A stretch of 12,937 bases of DNA from CADEGL01 sp050180485. GTDB taxonomy: Bacteria; Pseudomonadota; Alphaproteobacteria; CADEGL01. Below are positions 6,879 through 12,937 of the stretch, one piece after another. Position numbers and translations under genes: made by a program. The notes under the pieces are model-generated. The model saw nothing but the letters and a program-made list of their open reading frames with translations. It did no database searches and was not told the DNA's origin. The stretch is taken from contig JBFXED010000062.1 in assembly GCA_050180485.1 (NCBI GenBank), forward strand, positions 1-12,937. The letters run 5' to 3'. Position 1 is the first letter of the stretch; each line of letters opens with the position of its first letter.

Positions 6879-8063
6879 ATGATGGCTCTCTCGGACATCA
6901 AAGTGCTGGAAACCGGCTCGATGCTGGCGGGGCCGTTCTGCGGCACGTTGCTCGGCGACTTCGGCGCCGAGGTGATCAAGCTGGAGAAGCCGGGCAAGCC
7001 GGACGCGTTGCGCGAGTGGCCGCCCTTCAAGGACGGTCAGCCGCTCTGGTGGAAGGCCATGGCGCGCAACAAGCGGCTGGCCACGCTCGACATCTCACGC
7101 CCCGAGGCGCGCGACGCCACGCTGGCCTTGATCGGCCGCAGCGACATCGTGATCGAGAATTTCCGCCCCGGCACGCTGGAGCGGTGGGGGTTGGGTCCTG
7201 GCGACCTGGCGGTCAAGTTCCCGCACATCGTCTGGGTGCGTGTCAGCGGTTACGGCCAGACCGGTCCCTATAGCGGGCGCGGCGGCTACGCGACGATCGC
7301 AGAAGCCTATTCGGGCCTGGCGTCTTTTACCGGCTTTCCCGATCGGGGGCCGATGGTCTCTGCATTTCCGCTCGGCGACTATGTGGCAGGCACGTATGCG
7401 GCGTTCGGTGCCATGGCGGCCATCAACGCGCGGCGGCAGACGGGGCGCGGCCAAGTGGTTGACGTCAGCCTGTTCGAGCCGTTCCTGCGCATCCTCGAAT
7501 CCGCCATCGTCCGCTACGACCAGACAGGCAAGAAGAAGCCGCTGCTGGGTAACCAGATGGAAGAGGATGTGCCGCGCAACATCTATGCGACGCGCGACGG
7601 CTACGTGGCGATCAGCGTGGGCTCGCAGGCCATCTTCAACAACCTGCTAGATGCCATGGGTCGTGCCGATCTCAAGGGCGATCCGCGCTTCTCCAGCCAG
7701 GATGCGCGCGCGGAACATCGTGATGAGACCGATGGCCTCGTGCGCGACTGGCTTGCACAGCGGATTACGGCTGAGGCCTTGAAGGCGTTCGAGGTCAACA
7801 AAGTCGTCGCCGGCAAGATCAACGACATGGCGGACGTCTTCGCTGACCCGCATATTGCCGCGCGCGAGGCGCTGACGACCGTGATGGACCCGCAGTTCGG
7901 CCCCATGCGCCTGCCAGCTCCGGTGCCGAAGCTGAGCGAGACACCGGGCTCCGTACGCTGGACCGGCGGCGAGCCGGGCCGGGACAACGATCATGTCTTC
8001 CGCGAAGTGCTCGGGCTTAGCGCCCAGGCCATCGACGGGATGCGCAAGGCCGGAGTGCTCTGA
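6879..8063 (+). CDS. CaiB/BaiF family (class III) CoA-transferase, 394 aa
   Basis: Class III CoA-transferases move CoA between carboxylic acids through an aspartyl anhydride/thioester. The N-terminus is characteristic: DIKVLETGSMLAGPFCGTLL, then GAEVIKLEKP. Further landmarks are ENFRPGTLERWGL, VRVSGYGQTGPYSGR and GRGQVVDVSLFEP. The likely catalytic Asp is Asp167 in FPLGDYVAG, the position of Asp169 in formyl-CoA transferase. The length fits the family. The frame is open back to 6807 within the permease gene, but the family N-terminus begins at the double Met, so ATG 6879 (or 6882) is chosen. The thiolase-like gene follows after one base. Its likely job is to activate the imported acid or its product, using a CoA donor such as succinyl-CoA or acetyl-CoA (inference); donor and acceptor are unknown. 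Confidence 0.92.
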   Translation: MMALSDIKVLETGSMLAGPFCGTLLGDFGAEVIKLEKPGKPDALREWPPFKDGQPLWWKAMARNKRLATLDISRPEARDATLALIGRSDIVIENFRPGTLERWGLGPGDLAVKFPHIVWVRVSGYGQTGPYSGRGGYATIAEAYSGLASFTGFPDRGPMVSAFPLGDYVAGTYAAFGAMAAINARRQTGRGQVVDVSLFEPFLRILESAIVRYDQTGKKKPLLGNQMEEDVPRNIYATRDGYVAISVGSQAIFNNLLDAMGRADLKGDPRFSSQDARAEHRDETDGLVRDWLAQRITAEALKAFEVNKVVAGKINDMADVFADPHIAAREALTTVMDPQFGPMRLPAPVPKLSETPGSVRWTGGEPGRDNDHVFREVLGLSAQAIDGMRKAGVL

Positions 8064-8064
8064 G

Positions 8065-9216
8065 ATGGCGTCGCGCGAGATCGGCATCGTCGGCCTGGGG
8101 CAGACGAAATATTCCAAGAAGCCCAACGGCACCTTGATCGGGTATCTGGCTGAGGCGGGAAGGCTCGCGCTGGCCAGCGCCGGCATGGAGAAGAAGGATA
8201 TCGACGGGCTGGCCATCAGCTCGTTTCAGCTTCCGCCCGACAACGCGGTGACGCTATGCGACCAGTTCGGCCTATCGGTCTCCTGGGCCTGGTATTTCAC
8301 CGCGGGCGGCGCGGGCTCGCTGTCGTCGGTCCTTGCGGCTATCCAGGCCATCGAGGCGGGGCAGGCCAATGCGGTGCTGTGCATCGCGGGTGATCTCTAT
8401 GACGTGAATGCCCATTACAAGCTGATGGGCAACTTCAACCACGCCTTGTCCAACTATGCCGTGCCGCACGGCTTCGGTGGGCCCAACGGGCTGTTCGCCA
8501 TTGTCACGCGCAAGCACATGGAGCGTTACGGCACGACGCGGGAACAGTTGGGGCGTATTTGCGTCGGCCAGCGCGCCTCGGCCATGCTGAATGACAATGC
8601 GCTGCTGCGCTCACCCATGACGATTGACGACTATCTCAACGCGCGCATGATCGCGGACCCCTTGCGCCTCTATGACTGCGTGCTGCCCTGTATCGGCGCC
8701 GAGGCCGTTCTGGTTACGGCATTGGACCGCGTGCCGAAGGAAAAGCGCGTGCGTGTCCTGTCGGGGTATGAACGCCACAACCATCCCCCTGGCGAGATCG
8801 CACCGTTGGAAGGTGGCTGGACGTTGTTCCGCGACCGCCTCTATGCCGACGCGGGCTACGGTCCGAAGGACATGCAGTTCGTTCAGTCCTACGACGACTA
8901 TCCGATCATGGTGGCGATCCAGCTCGAAGACCTGGGCTTCTGCGCTAAGGGCGAGATCGGCCCGTTCCTCGCGCGCCATGACCTGGCATGGAACGGCAGC
9001 TTCCCGGTCAACACCGGCGGCGGGCAGCTCTCCTGCGGCCAGACGGGCGCGGGCGGCGGCATGATCGGCTTGTGGGAGGCCGTCTGCCAGCTGCGCGGCG
9101 AGGCTGGCGCACGGCAGATTCCGGGCGTCTCACGCGGGCTGGTCGCGGGCTATGGCATGGTCGGCTATGGCCATGGGCTGGGCGCCAGTGCCGTAGTCCT
9201 GGAGAACGTGGCATGA
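8065..9216 (+). CDS. Thiolase-like protein lacking the canonical catalytic residues, 383 aa
   Basis: The thiolase fold is recognisable from IGIVGLGQTKYSKK at the N-terminus, the active-site helix region YFTAGGAGSLSSVLAAIQAIEAG (in pieces, residues 77-99), and NTGGGQLSCGQTGAGG (316-331). Active thiolases have Cys where Gly82 lies, a GHP motif where GQT (325-327) lies, and often a second Cys near MVGYGHG (365-371). Here the nucleophile and the His are absent, and the HDCF-like motif of SCP2-type thiolases reads SYDDY (275-279). This resembles Ltp2-like proteins, which act with a DUF35 partner as retro-aldolases rather than thiolases. The next gene encodes exactly such a partner, overlapping by four bases. 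ATG 8065 has GGAG nine bases upstream. The frame is open further upstream, but the fold begins here. Cleavage of a beta-hydroxyacyl-CoA is a reasonable guess; the substrate is unknown. Confidence 0.9.
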   Translation: MASREIGIVGLGQTKYSKKPNGTLIGYLAEAGRLALASAGMEKKDIDGLAISSFQLPPDNAVTLCDQFGLSVSWAWYFTAGGAGSLSSVLAAIQAIEAGQANAVLCIAGDLYDVNAHYKLMGNFNHALSNYAVPHGFGGPNGLFAIVTRKHMERYGTTREQLGRICVGQRASAMLNDNALLRSPMTIDDYLNARMIADPLRLYDCVLPCIGAEAVLVTALDRVPKEKRVRVLSGYERHNHPPGEIAPLEGGWTLFRDRLYADAGYGPKDMQFVQSYDDYPIMVAIQLEDLGFCAKGEIGPFLARHDLAWNGSFPVNTGGGQLSCGQTGAGGGMIGLWEAVCQLRGEAGARQIPGVSRGLVAGYGMVGYGHGLGASAVVLENVA

Positions 9217-9623
9217 GCGCGCAGCCGCACTATCCGCAGCCCTATGAGGACGCCGACAACGCTCCGTTCCTGGCTGCGTGGCGCAAGGGTGTACTGGCGC
9301 TGCAGCGCTGCAAGGGCTGCGGCAAGGCTATCTATTACCCGCGCCCCATGTGCCCGCATTGCTGGTCGGCGGACCTGGAATGGTTTCAGGCCAGCGGCAA
9401 GGGCACGGTTGTGGGCTATGGCGTGGTCTGGCGGCCCAACCACGAATCCTTCCAGCCCGAGGTGCCCGTTGTGCTGGTCGAGGTTGAACTGGCGGAAGGG
9501 CCGCTGATGCTCACGCGCGTGGTCGGCGACGACCGCGAGAAGACGCGTAGCGGCGCGGCGGTCAGGCTCGTGGCGATGCCCGATGCCGCGCGCTACCCGT
9601 TGCCAACCTTCCGTCTGGCTTAG
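9213..9623 (+). CDS. DUF35 zinc-ribbon/OB-fold protein, partner of the thiolase-like protein, 136 aa
   Basis: Residues 11-24 (YEDADNAPFLAAWR) form the usual N-terminal helix region. A zinc ribbon follows with Cys33, Cys36, Cys47 and Cys50 (CKGCGKAIYYPRPMCPHC), then an OB-fold segment with GKGTVVGYGVVWRP and VVLVEVELAEGPLMLTRVVG. This is the DUF35 arrangement. Such proteins bind thiolase-superfamily enzymes and often contribute to the CoA-substrate channel. The start ATG overlaps the thiolase-like stop (ATGA), with GGAG eight bases upstream, so coupled synthesis of a 1:1 complex is likely. All four zinc ligands are present. It is the last gene of the + strand block, and its stop overlaps the stop of the convergent racemase-like gene. 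Confidence 0.93.
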   Translation: MSAQPHYPQPYEDADNAPFLAAWRKGVLALQRCKGCGKAIYYPRPMCPHCWSADLEWFQASGKGTVVGYGVVWRPNHESFQPEVPVVLVEVELAEGPLMLTRVVGDDREKTRSGAAVRLVAMPDAARYPLPTFRLA

Positions 9624-10630
9624 GAGATCACGAAGCCCTTGCTGACCGGGTCATCCGGGCTCATCAGCCACTTGGCATAGCCGATCACGTTGGCCGTGCC
9701 CTTCACCGTGGGCACGAGCGCGCGGTGGTTGCCCAACTTCGTCTCGCGGATGATGCAGCCTTCGAACGTGCCGCTGCCGAGCAGGCCTTCGGACTGGATC
9801 GTCTGGCCCACCTTGATGCGGCCGCGCGATTCCAACATGGCCAGCATGGCACTGGTGCCGGTGCCCCCGGGCGAACGATCCATCTTGCCGTCCGAGAAGA
9901 CGTGGACGTTGCGGTAGAAGGCACCCGGTAGCGTGCCGTCGTGATAGATCGTGACGAAATCCACGTGTTTGATGTTCGGCTTGGTTGGGTGCACCACCTT
10001 GACCTTCTCGTTGAACAGTTTCTTCACGAGAAGACCCAGGCGCGAGAAGTACGAGGCGTTCTCCGGCGCGATGCGCGGCTGGCGATTGCCCCAATCGAGC
10101 TGGATGAAGTAGTTGCCGCCGAAGCTGAGATCGACGTTCACGCGCCCGACCTCCGGCACATCGAGCGGGATGTCGCGCTCCGCCACATAGGCGGGCACGT
10201 TCTCGAAGCGGGTCCATTCGGCGGCCTGGTCGTTAGAGGCCACTTCGGCCGTCACGTCGCCCGCAGTGGTCTCGTACCGGATCGTGGTGCGGTTGCCCGT
10301 CACGGGAACCAGATTGTGTGAGACCAGCGCCATGCTGAGTGCGATCGTGCCGTGGCCGCACATGTCGTGGAAATGGGTGCCGTCCATCCAGATCATGCCC
10401 GCGTCATAGTCGGACGAAGAGGGCGGCGTGACGAAGACGCCGAACATGTCCTGATGGCCGCGCGGCTCGCGCATCAGCGACTGGCGCAGCCAGTCGTAGT
10501 TCTTCTCGAGAAACGCGCGCTTGCCCAGGATGTCCAGGCCCGCGGGGTAGGGGATGCCATGGTGGACGATGCAGGTCGGCTCGCCCTCGGTGTGCGTGTA
10601 GATGCAGTCGATGAAACGGTTCTTCAGCAT
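9620..10630 (-). CDS. Proline racemase-superfamily protein with Gly in place of the second catalytic Cys, 336 aa
   Basis: Superfamily members include proline racemase, 4-hydroxyproline 2-epimerase and trans-3-hydroxyproline dehydratase. The N-terminus (IDCIYTHTEGEPTCIV, residues 7-22) and the first catalytic motif MCGHG (Cys91, His93) are intact. The second motif, normally DRSPCGTG in racemases/epimerases and with Thr replacing Cys in the dehydratase, reads DRSPGGTGTSA, with Gly255 (codon GGG) at the catalytic position. A two-base racemisation is therefore unlikely; a one-base reaction such as dehydration, or an unknown activity, is possible. ATG 10630 is preferred over an in-frame TTG at 10642, because GGGGGA lies just upstream of it and the family N-terminus begins here. 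It lies 86 bases downstream of the hydrolase gene on the same strand and converges on the catabolic operon. Superfamily is sure; reaction is open. Confidence 0.9.
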   Translation of the reverse strand: MLKNRFIDCIYTHTEGEPTCIVHHGIPYPAGLDILGKRAFLEKNYDWLRQSLMREPRGHQDMFGVFVTPPSSSDYDAGMIWMDGTHFHDMCGHGTIALSMALVSHNLVPVTGNRTTIRYETTAGDVTAEVASNDQAAEWTRFENVPAYVAERDIPLDVPEVGRVNVDLSFGGNYFIQLDWGNRQPRIAPENASYFSRLGLLVKKLFNEKVKVVHPTKPNIKHVDFVTIYHDGTLPGAFYRNVHVFSDGKMDRSPGGTGTSAMLAMLESRGRIKVGQTIQSEGLLGSGTFEGCIIRETKLGNHRALVPTVKGTANVIGYAKWLMSPDDPVSKGFVIS

Positions 10631-10639
10631 GGGATCCCC

Positions 10640-10657
10640 CAACGGCTTTGCGTTGGC
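10640..10657 (-). promoter_or_regulatory. Hairpin next to the ribosome-binding site of the racemase-like gene
   Basis: CCAACG and CGTTGG form a perfect 6-bp stem with a six-base loop. On the coding (minus) strand the stem ends against the GGGGGA that serves as Shine-Dalgarno for the ATG at 10630. The structure could modulate ribosome access. The stem is short, and chance occurrence is possible. Confidence 0.35.
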
Positions 10658-10674
10658 GGGATTGTAGCCAGGGA

Positions 10675-10699
10675 GGCGGGGGCTGTCCCACCCCCGCCT
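10675..10699 (-). other. GC-rich hairpin between hydrolase and racemase-like genes
   Basis: AGGCGGGG (10675-10682) pairs with CCCCGCCT (10692-10699) around a nine-base loop. It lies 18 bases past the hydrolase stop on the minus strand. No T-run follows on either strand, so it is at best a weak or Rho-assisted terminator, or an mRNA-stabilising element separating the two minus-strand genes. Confidence 0.45.
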
Positions 10700-10716
10700 A
10701 GGCTTGCGGTTTAGGT

Positions 10717-11538
10717 CTATTTACCCGCAAAGGCTTCGATCTCGCGGATGACGGCATCCGGATTGTCGTCCATCAGGAAATGGCCGGACTTGGGGACAAG
10801 GCGCAGCGTCCCGCGCGGGACAAGCTTCTGCAGCTTTTCGCCGCGGGCCAGCGGAATCCAAGTGTCGTCGTCGCCCCACAGGATGAGCGTCTCGGGCACG
10901 ACCTGATCGAGCTTGGCCTCAATCTGGTCGAGATAGGGTTCTTCAAAGTCGCCCAGGAAGCGGTAATAGGCGGCCTGCCCTTCCGGCGTGCTCCATGGCC
11001 CGAAATAGCCTTGGAAGATTTCTTCGCTCATGCCCGTGTGCATGGTGGTGGGGATGTGTGCGCGCATGATCTGCGCATACAGCTTCGCCGGCATTGTCTG
11101 ATAGGCCTTGAGATGCGCGCGTGCGTGCATGGAGTTGGCCGAGACCGATGGGTTCAGCACGGCCGCGCTCAGCAGGATGAGCCGCCCGTACTGACGTCCT
11201 TCGAACAGATGGGCGCCGAGCGCGGGCGCCGTGCCGATGTCGTGCGCGACCATCAATGGCGCGTCGAGCTTCCAATGCTTCAGCAGAGCGGCTAGCAGGC
11301 GCGTCTGCGACTCGCCAAACACCTTGCGCCCTTCGCGCATGGCCGACTGGCCGAACCCGAGCATGTCGTAGACATGGACTCGGTGCTTTTTCGCGAGCGC
11401 CGGCGCCACCTGACGCCACGAAAAGGAATTGCCCGGAAAGCCGTGGACAAGAACCATGGGCGGGCCGTCGCCCATCACCTCATAAGCGACGTCGTTGCCT
11501 TCGAAATTGAAACGCTTGCTCAAATTCCACGACGCCAT
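10717..11538 (-). CDS. Alpha/beta hydrolase with Asp nucleophile (haloalkane dehalogenase/epoxide hydrolase-like), 273 aa
   Basis: A single-domain alpha/beta hydrolase. The oxyanion-hole strand and loop read MVLVHGFPGNSFSWR (28-42). YDMLGFGQS (57-65) is typical of this group. The nucleophile elbow is VAHDIGTAPALG (98-108): Asp100 takes the place of Ser, as in haloalkane and haloacetate dehalogenases and epoxide hydrolases. WGDDDTWIP (221-229) probably supplies the catalytic acid, and SGHFLMDDNP holds the general-base His253. Residues about 130-200 form the lid. The elbow lacks the second Gly usual in HDxGG proteins. Substrates may be esters, epoxides, halides or C-C bonds; I cannot choose. 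The ATG at 11538 has GGAG about ten bases upstream. It is divergent from the MFS gene across a palindromic promoter region and is followed by the racemase-like gene. Confidence 0.9.
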   Translation of the reverse strand: MASWNLSKRFNFEGNDVAYEVMGDGPPMVLVHGFPGNSFSWRQVAPALAKKHRVHVYDMLGFGQSAMREGRKVFGESQTRLLAALLKHWKLDAPLMVAHDIGTAPALGAHLFEGRQYGRLILLSAAVLNPSVSANSMHARAHLKAYQTMPAKLYAQIMRAHIPTTMHTGMSEEIFQGYFGPWSTPEGQAAYYRFLGDFEEPYLDQIEAKLDQVVPETLILWGDDDTWIPLARGEKLQKLVPRGTLRLVPKSGHFLMDDNPDAVIREIEAFAGK

Positions 11539-11572
11539 GGCTGAAATGCTCCGCTGATGTTTCGCGAACTGT

Positions 11573-11602
11573 ATAACCTTCTATAATGTTATAAAAGGTT
11601 AT
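11573..11602. promoter_or_regulatory. 30-bp palindrome with embedded divergent -10 boxes (candidate operator)
   Basis: The arms ATAACCTTCTATAA (11573-11586) and TTATAAAAGGTTAT (11589-11602) are complementary at 13 of 14 positions around the two-base centre TG. The sequence contains a perfect TATAAT on the + strand (11582-11587) and TATAAC on the - strand (complement of 11588-11593). A repressor bound here could cover both the MFS and the hydrolase promoters. The -35 regions are weak: TGTTTC at 11559-11564 (+), and TTTCCA from 11611-11616 (-), each with 17-base spacing. The stretch is strikingly AT-rich for this DNA. A run of seven T follows at 11605-11611, so attenuation by the hairpin is an alternative. 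Confidence 0.65.
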
Positions 11603-11658
11603 TCTTTTTTTGGAAAATACGTAGGTATTTGAAGGTGTTATCCATAGAGTCCCGATTC

Positions 11659-12855
11659 ATGAAGGATTTGGTGGCGTATACGCTCGGCGTGATGCTGAGC
11701 GTCTTCTTCCGCAGCAACCTGGCGGTGCTGGCGCCCGAGTTGTCCGTCGATCTGCGTGCGACTGCTTCCGACCTCGGCACCCTGTCCGGGGTCTGGTTCT
11801 TCTCCTTCGCGCTGGCGCAAGTGCCGGTGGGCGTGGCACTCGACCGCTGGGGGCCACGCCTGACCGTCACCGTAGGGCTGAGCATCGGTGTCGTTGGCGC
11901 CTGCCTGTTCGCCGCCGCGCCGTCGATCTCCACCGCCATTTTCGCGCAAATTCTTTTAGGCCTCGCATGCGCGCCGCTGTTTATGGCCACTGTCGTCTAT
12001 ATCGCGCGCAACTGGGCGCGGGAGCGGTTCCTATCGGTGATGGCGATCGTGCTGGCGACCAGTAATATGGGCGCGATCTTGGCTGCGACGCCGCTGGCCG
12101 CCATGTCCGAATGGTTGGGCTGGCGCGGCGCCATGTGGGGCATGGCGGCGGCAACGTTTCTCCTTACGCTCTACATTGTCTTGGCGGTCGGCAAGGATGC
12201 TCCGGCGCAGGCACGGGAAAGCATGAGCCAGGCTGTACGCGGCATTGCGGTTGTGATGGGCGTGCGCGAACTTTGGCCGCTGTTGCCCTTCGTGCTTGTG
12301 TGCAGCGGCGTCATCATGGCGGTGCGCGCCTTGTGGGGCGGGCCTTATCTCGCCGATGTGTTCGGCATGGGGCCGGTCGACCGCGGCAATGTCCTGGTCG
12401 GCATGGTGCTGGCGGCTTCCGTGCTCAACTATGCGATCGGGCCGCTCGAGCGTTGGGCGGGCTCACCGCGTCCTTTGGTCATGATCGTGTCGGCGGTAAC
12501 AGCGGTGGCGCTGATCGTGATGACGATCTGGCCATCCGCGTCGGTAACGCTGTCCGTCGTGCTGATGATTGTGGTCGGCTTGTTCGGCGCGGCCTACGGC
12601 TTGGCGATCGCCCATGGCCGCGTCTTCTTTCCGGCGGGAAAGGAGGGGCGGGGCGCCACGCTGCTCAATTTCTTCAACTTCATCGGCGCGGCCGTCATGC
12701 AGGTGGCGACTGGCGAAGTCATCGAGCGCAGCCTGAATGCGGGCCTATCGCACGCCCAGGCCTATGCGATCATGTTTGCCTTCCTGGTCGTGCTGCTGGT
12801 CCTGTCCCTGATTCCTTATCGGAAGAGCAAGATACCCTTGTCCGCCGACGCTTGA
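11659..12855 (+). CDS. Major facilitator superfamily transporter, 398 aa
   Basis: A 12-helix-sized membrane protein. The first hydrophobic segments are at about 4-27 and 40-60, followed by the MFS motif A in GVALDRWGPRLTVTVG (58-73; Asp62, Arg63, Gly65, Arg67), which sits in the loop between helices 2 and 3. Helices 3-6 end near residue 172, a polar central loop follows (about 172-185), and six more hydrophobic segments run to about 388 with a short basic tail. It should be a proton-coupled symporter or antiporter in the inner membrane; the substrate is unknown. The frame is open upstream to TTG 11629, but ATG 11659 starts just before helix 1 and is preferred, although neither has a strong Shine-Dalgarno. 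It is divergent from the hydrolase gene and may move that enzyme's substrate or product (inference). Confidence 0.9.
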   Translation: MKDLVAYTLGVMLSVFFRSNLAVLAPELSVDLRATASDLGTLSGVWFFSFALAQVPVGVALDRWGPRLTVTVGLSIGVVGACLFAAAPSISTAIFAQILLGLACAPLFMATVVYIARNWARERFLSVMAIVLATSNMGAILAATPLAAMSEWLGWRGAMWGMAAATFLLTLYIVLAVGKDAPAQARESMSQAVRGIAVVMGVRELWPLLPFVLVCSGVIMAVRALWGGPYLADVFGMGPVDRGNVLVGMVLAASVLNYAIGPLERWAGSPRPLVMIVSAVTAVALIVMTIWPSASVTLSVVLMIVVGLFGAAYGLAIAHGRVFFPAGKEGRGATLLNFFNFIGAAVMQVATGEVIERSLNAGLSHAQAYAIMFAFLVVLLVLSLIPYRKSKIPLSADA

Positions 12856-12900
12856 CGCGGCGCGGCTCGTCGCCGAGGGTGCCCGCCGTTCAACGCCGCG
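12856..12900 (+). other. Long-loop inverted repeat after the MFS gene
   Basis: CGCGGCG (12856-12862), directly after the MFS stop, is complementary to CGCCGCG (12894-12900). The 31 bases between can fold further. No T-tract follows, so a terminator role is only possible. In such GC-rich sequence a chance match is plausible. Confidence 0.3.
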
Positions 12901-12917
12901 AGATTTCCCCATTCCAC

Positions 12918-12923
12918 TTGACA
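12918..12923 (+). promoter_or_regulatory. Possible -35 box of a promoter cut by the window end
   Basis: A perfect TTGACA lies 14 bases before the right edge in otherwise non-coding sequence. A -10 box at the normal 16-18 base spacing would fall just outside the window, so the promoter cannot be confirmed. It would drive a gene to the right. Confidence 0.3.
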
Positions 12924-12937
12924 CGCATCACATCTTG

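Noticed and set aside
11603..11611. Intrinsic terminator made of the 30-bp palindrome plus T-run
   Set aside because: No + strand gene ends upstream that would need it, the stem is very AT-rich, and promoter boxes lie inside it; kept only as an alternative attenuator reading.

Overview
The window is GC-rich, densely coded bacterial chromosome, most likely from an alphaproteobacterium. Three things point there: a perfect EcfG-type general-stress promoter (GGAAC, 16 bases, CGTT) upstream of a DUF3309 gene, the DUF3309 gene itself, and the gene neighbourhood (AtuA/DUF4387, a spermidine/putrescine-type ABC importer, a class III CoA-transferase, a thiolase-like protein with a DUF35 partner). The class is an inference; I cannot name a genus. 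I see no rRNA, tRNA, CRISPR array or insertion sequence, and no gene-free stretch over about 300 bases.

Layout. 1-591 (-): the N-terminal part of an FAD-dependent monooxygenase that runs off the left edge. 592-1166: two small genes, a 36-residue putative exported peptide (+) and a 51-residue DUF3309 membrane protein (-). 1167-9623 (+): a run of nine genes, namely AtuA family, DUF4387, periplasmic binding protein, ABC ATPase, two ABC permeases, CaiB/BaiF CoA-transferase, thiolase-like protein and DUF35 zinc-ribbon protein. Most junctions are tight; the widest is 162 bases before the binding protein. 9620-11538 (-): a proline racemase-superfamily protein and an alpha/beta hydrolase, converging on the operon with overlapping stop codons. 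11539-11658: a divergent promoter region holding a 30-bp palindrome. 11659-12855 (+): an MFS transporter. 12856-12937: non-coding, with a TTGACA box cut by the window end.

How the genes may work together (inference). The + strand block looks like an uptake-and-degradation operon. The importer would bring in a small polar compound, the CoA-transferase would activate it as a CoA thioester, and the thiolase-like/DUF35 pair would act on that thioester. The thiolase-like protein lacks the usual catalytic Cys and His, so a retro-aldol type cleavage like that of the Ltp2-ChsH2(DUF35) steroid aldolase is more plausible than thiolysis. AtuA and DUF4387 are an uncharacterised pair that may catalyse another step. 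The racemase-like protein has Gly in place of the second catalytic Cys. The substrate cannot be read from the sequence. No transcription factor is encoded here, so the regulators of the palindromes must lie elsewhere.
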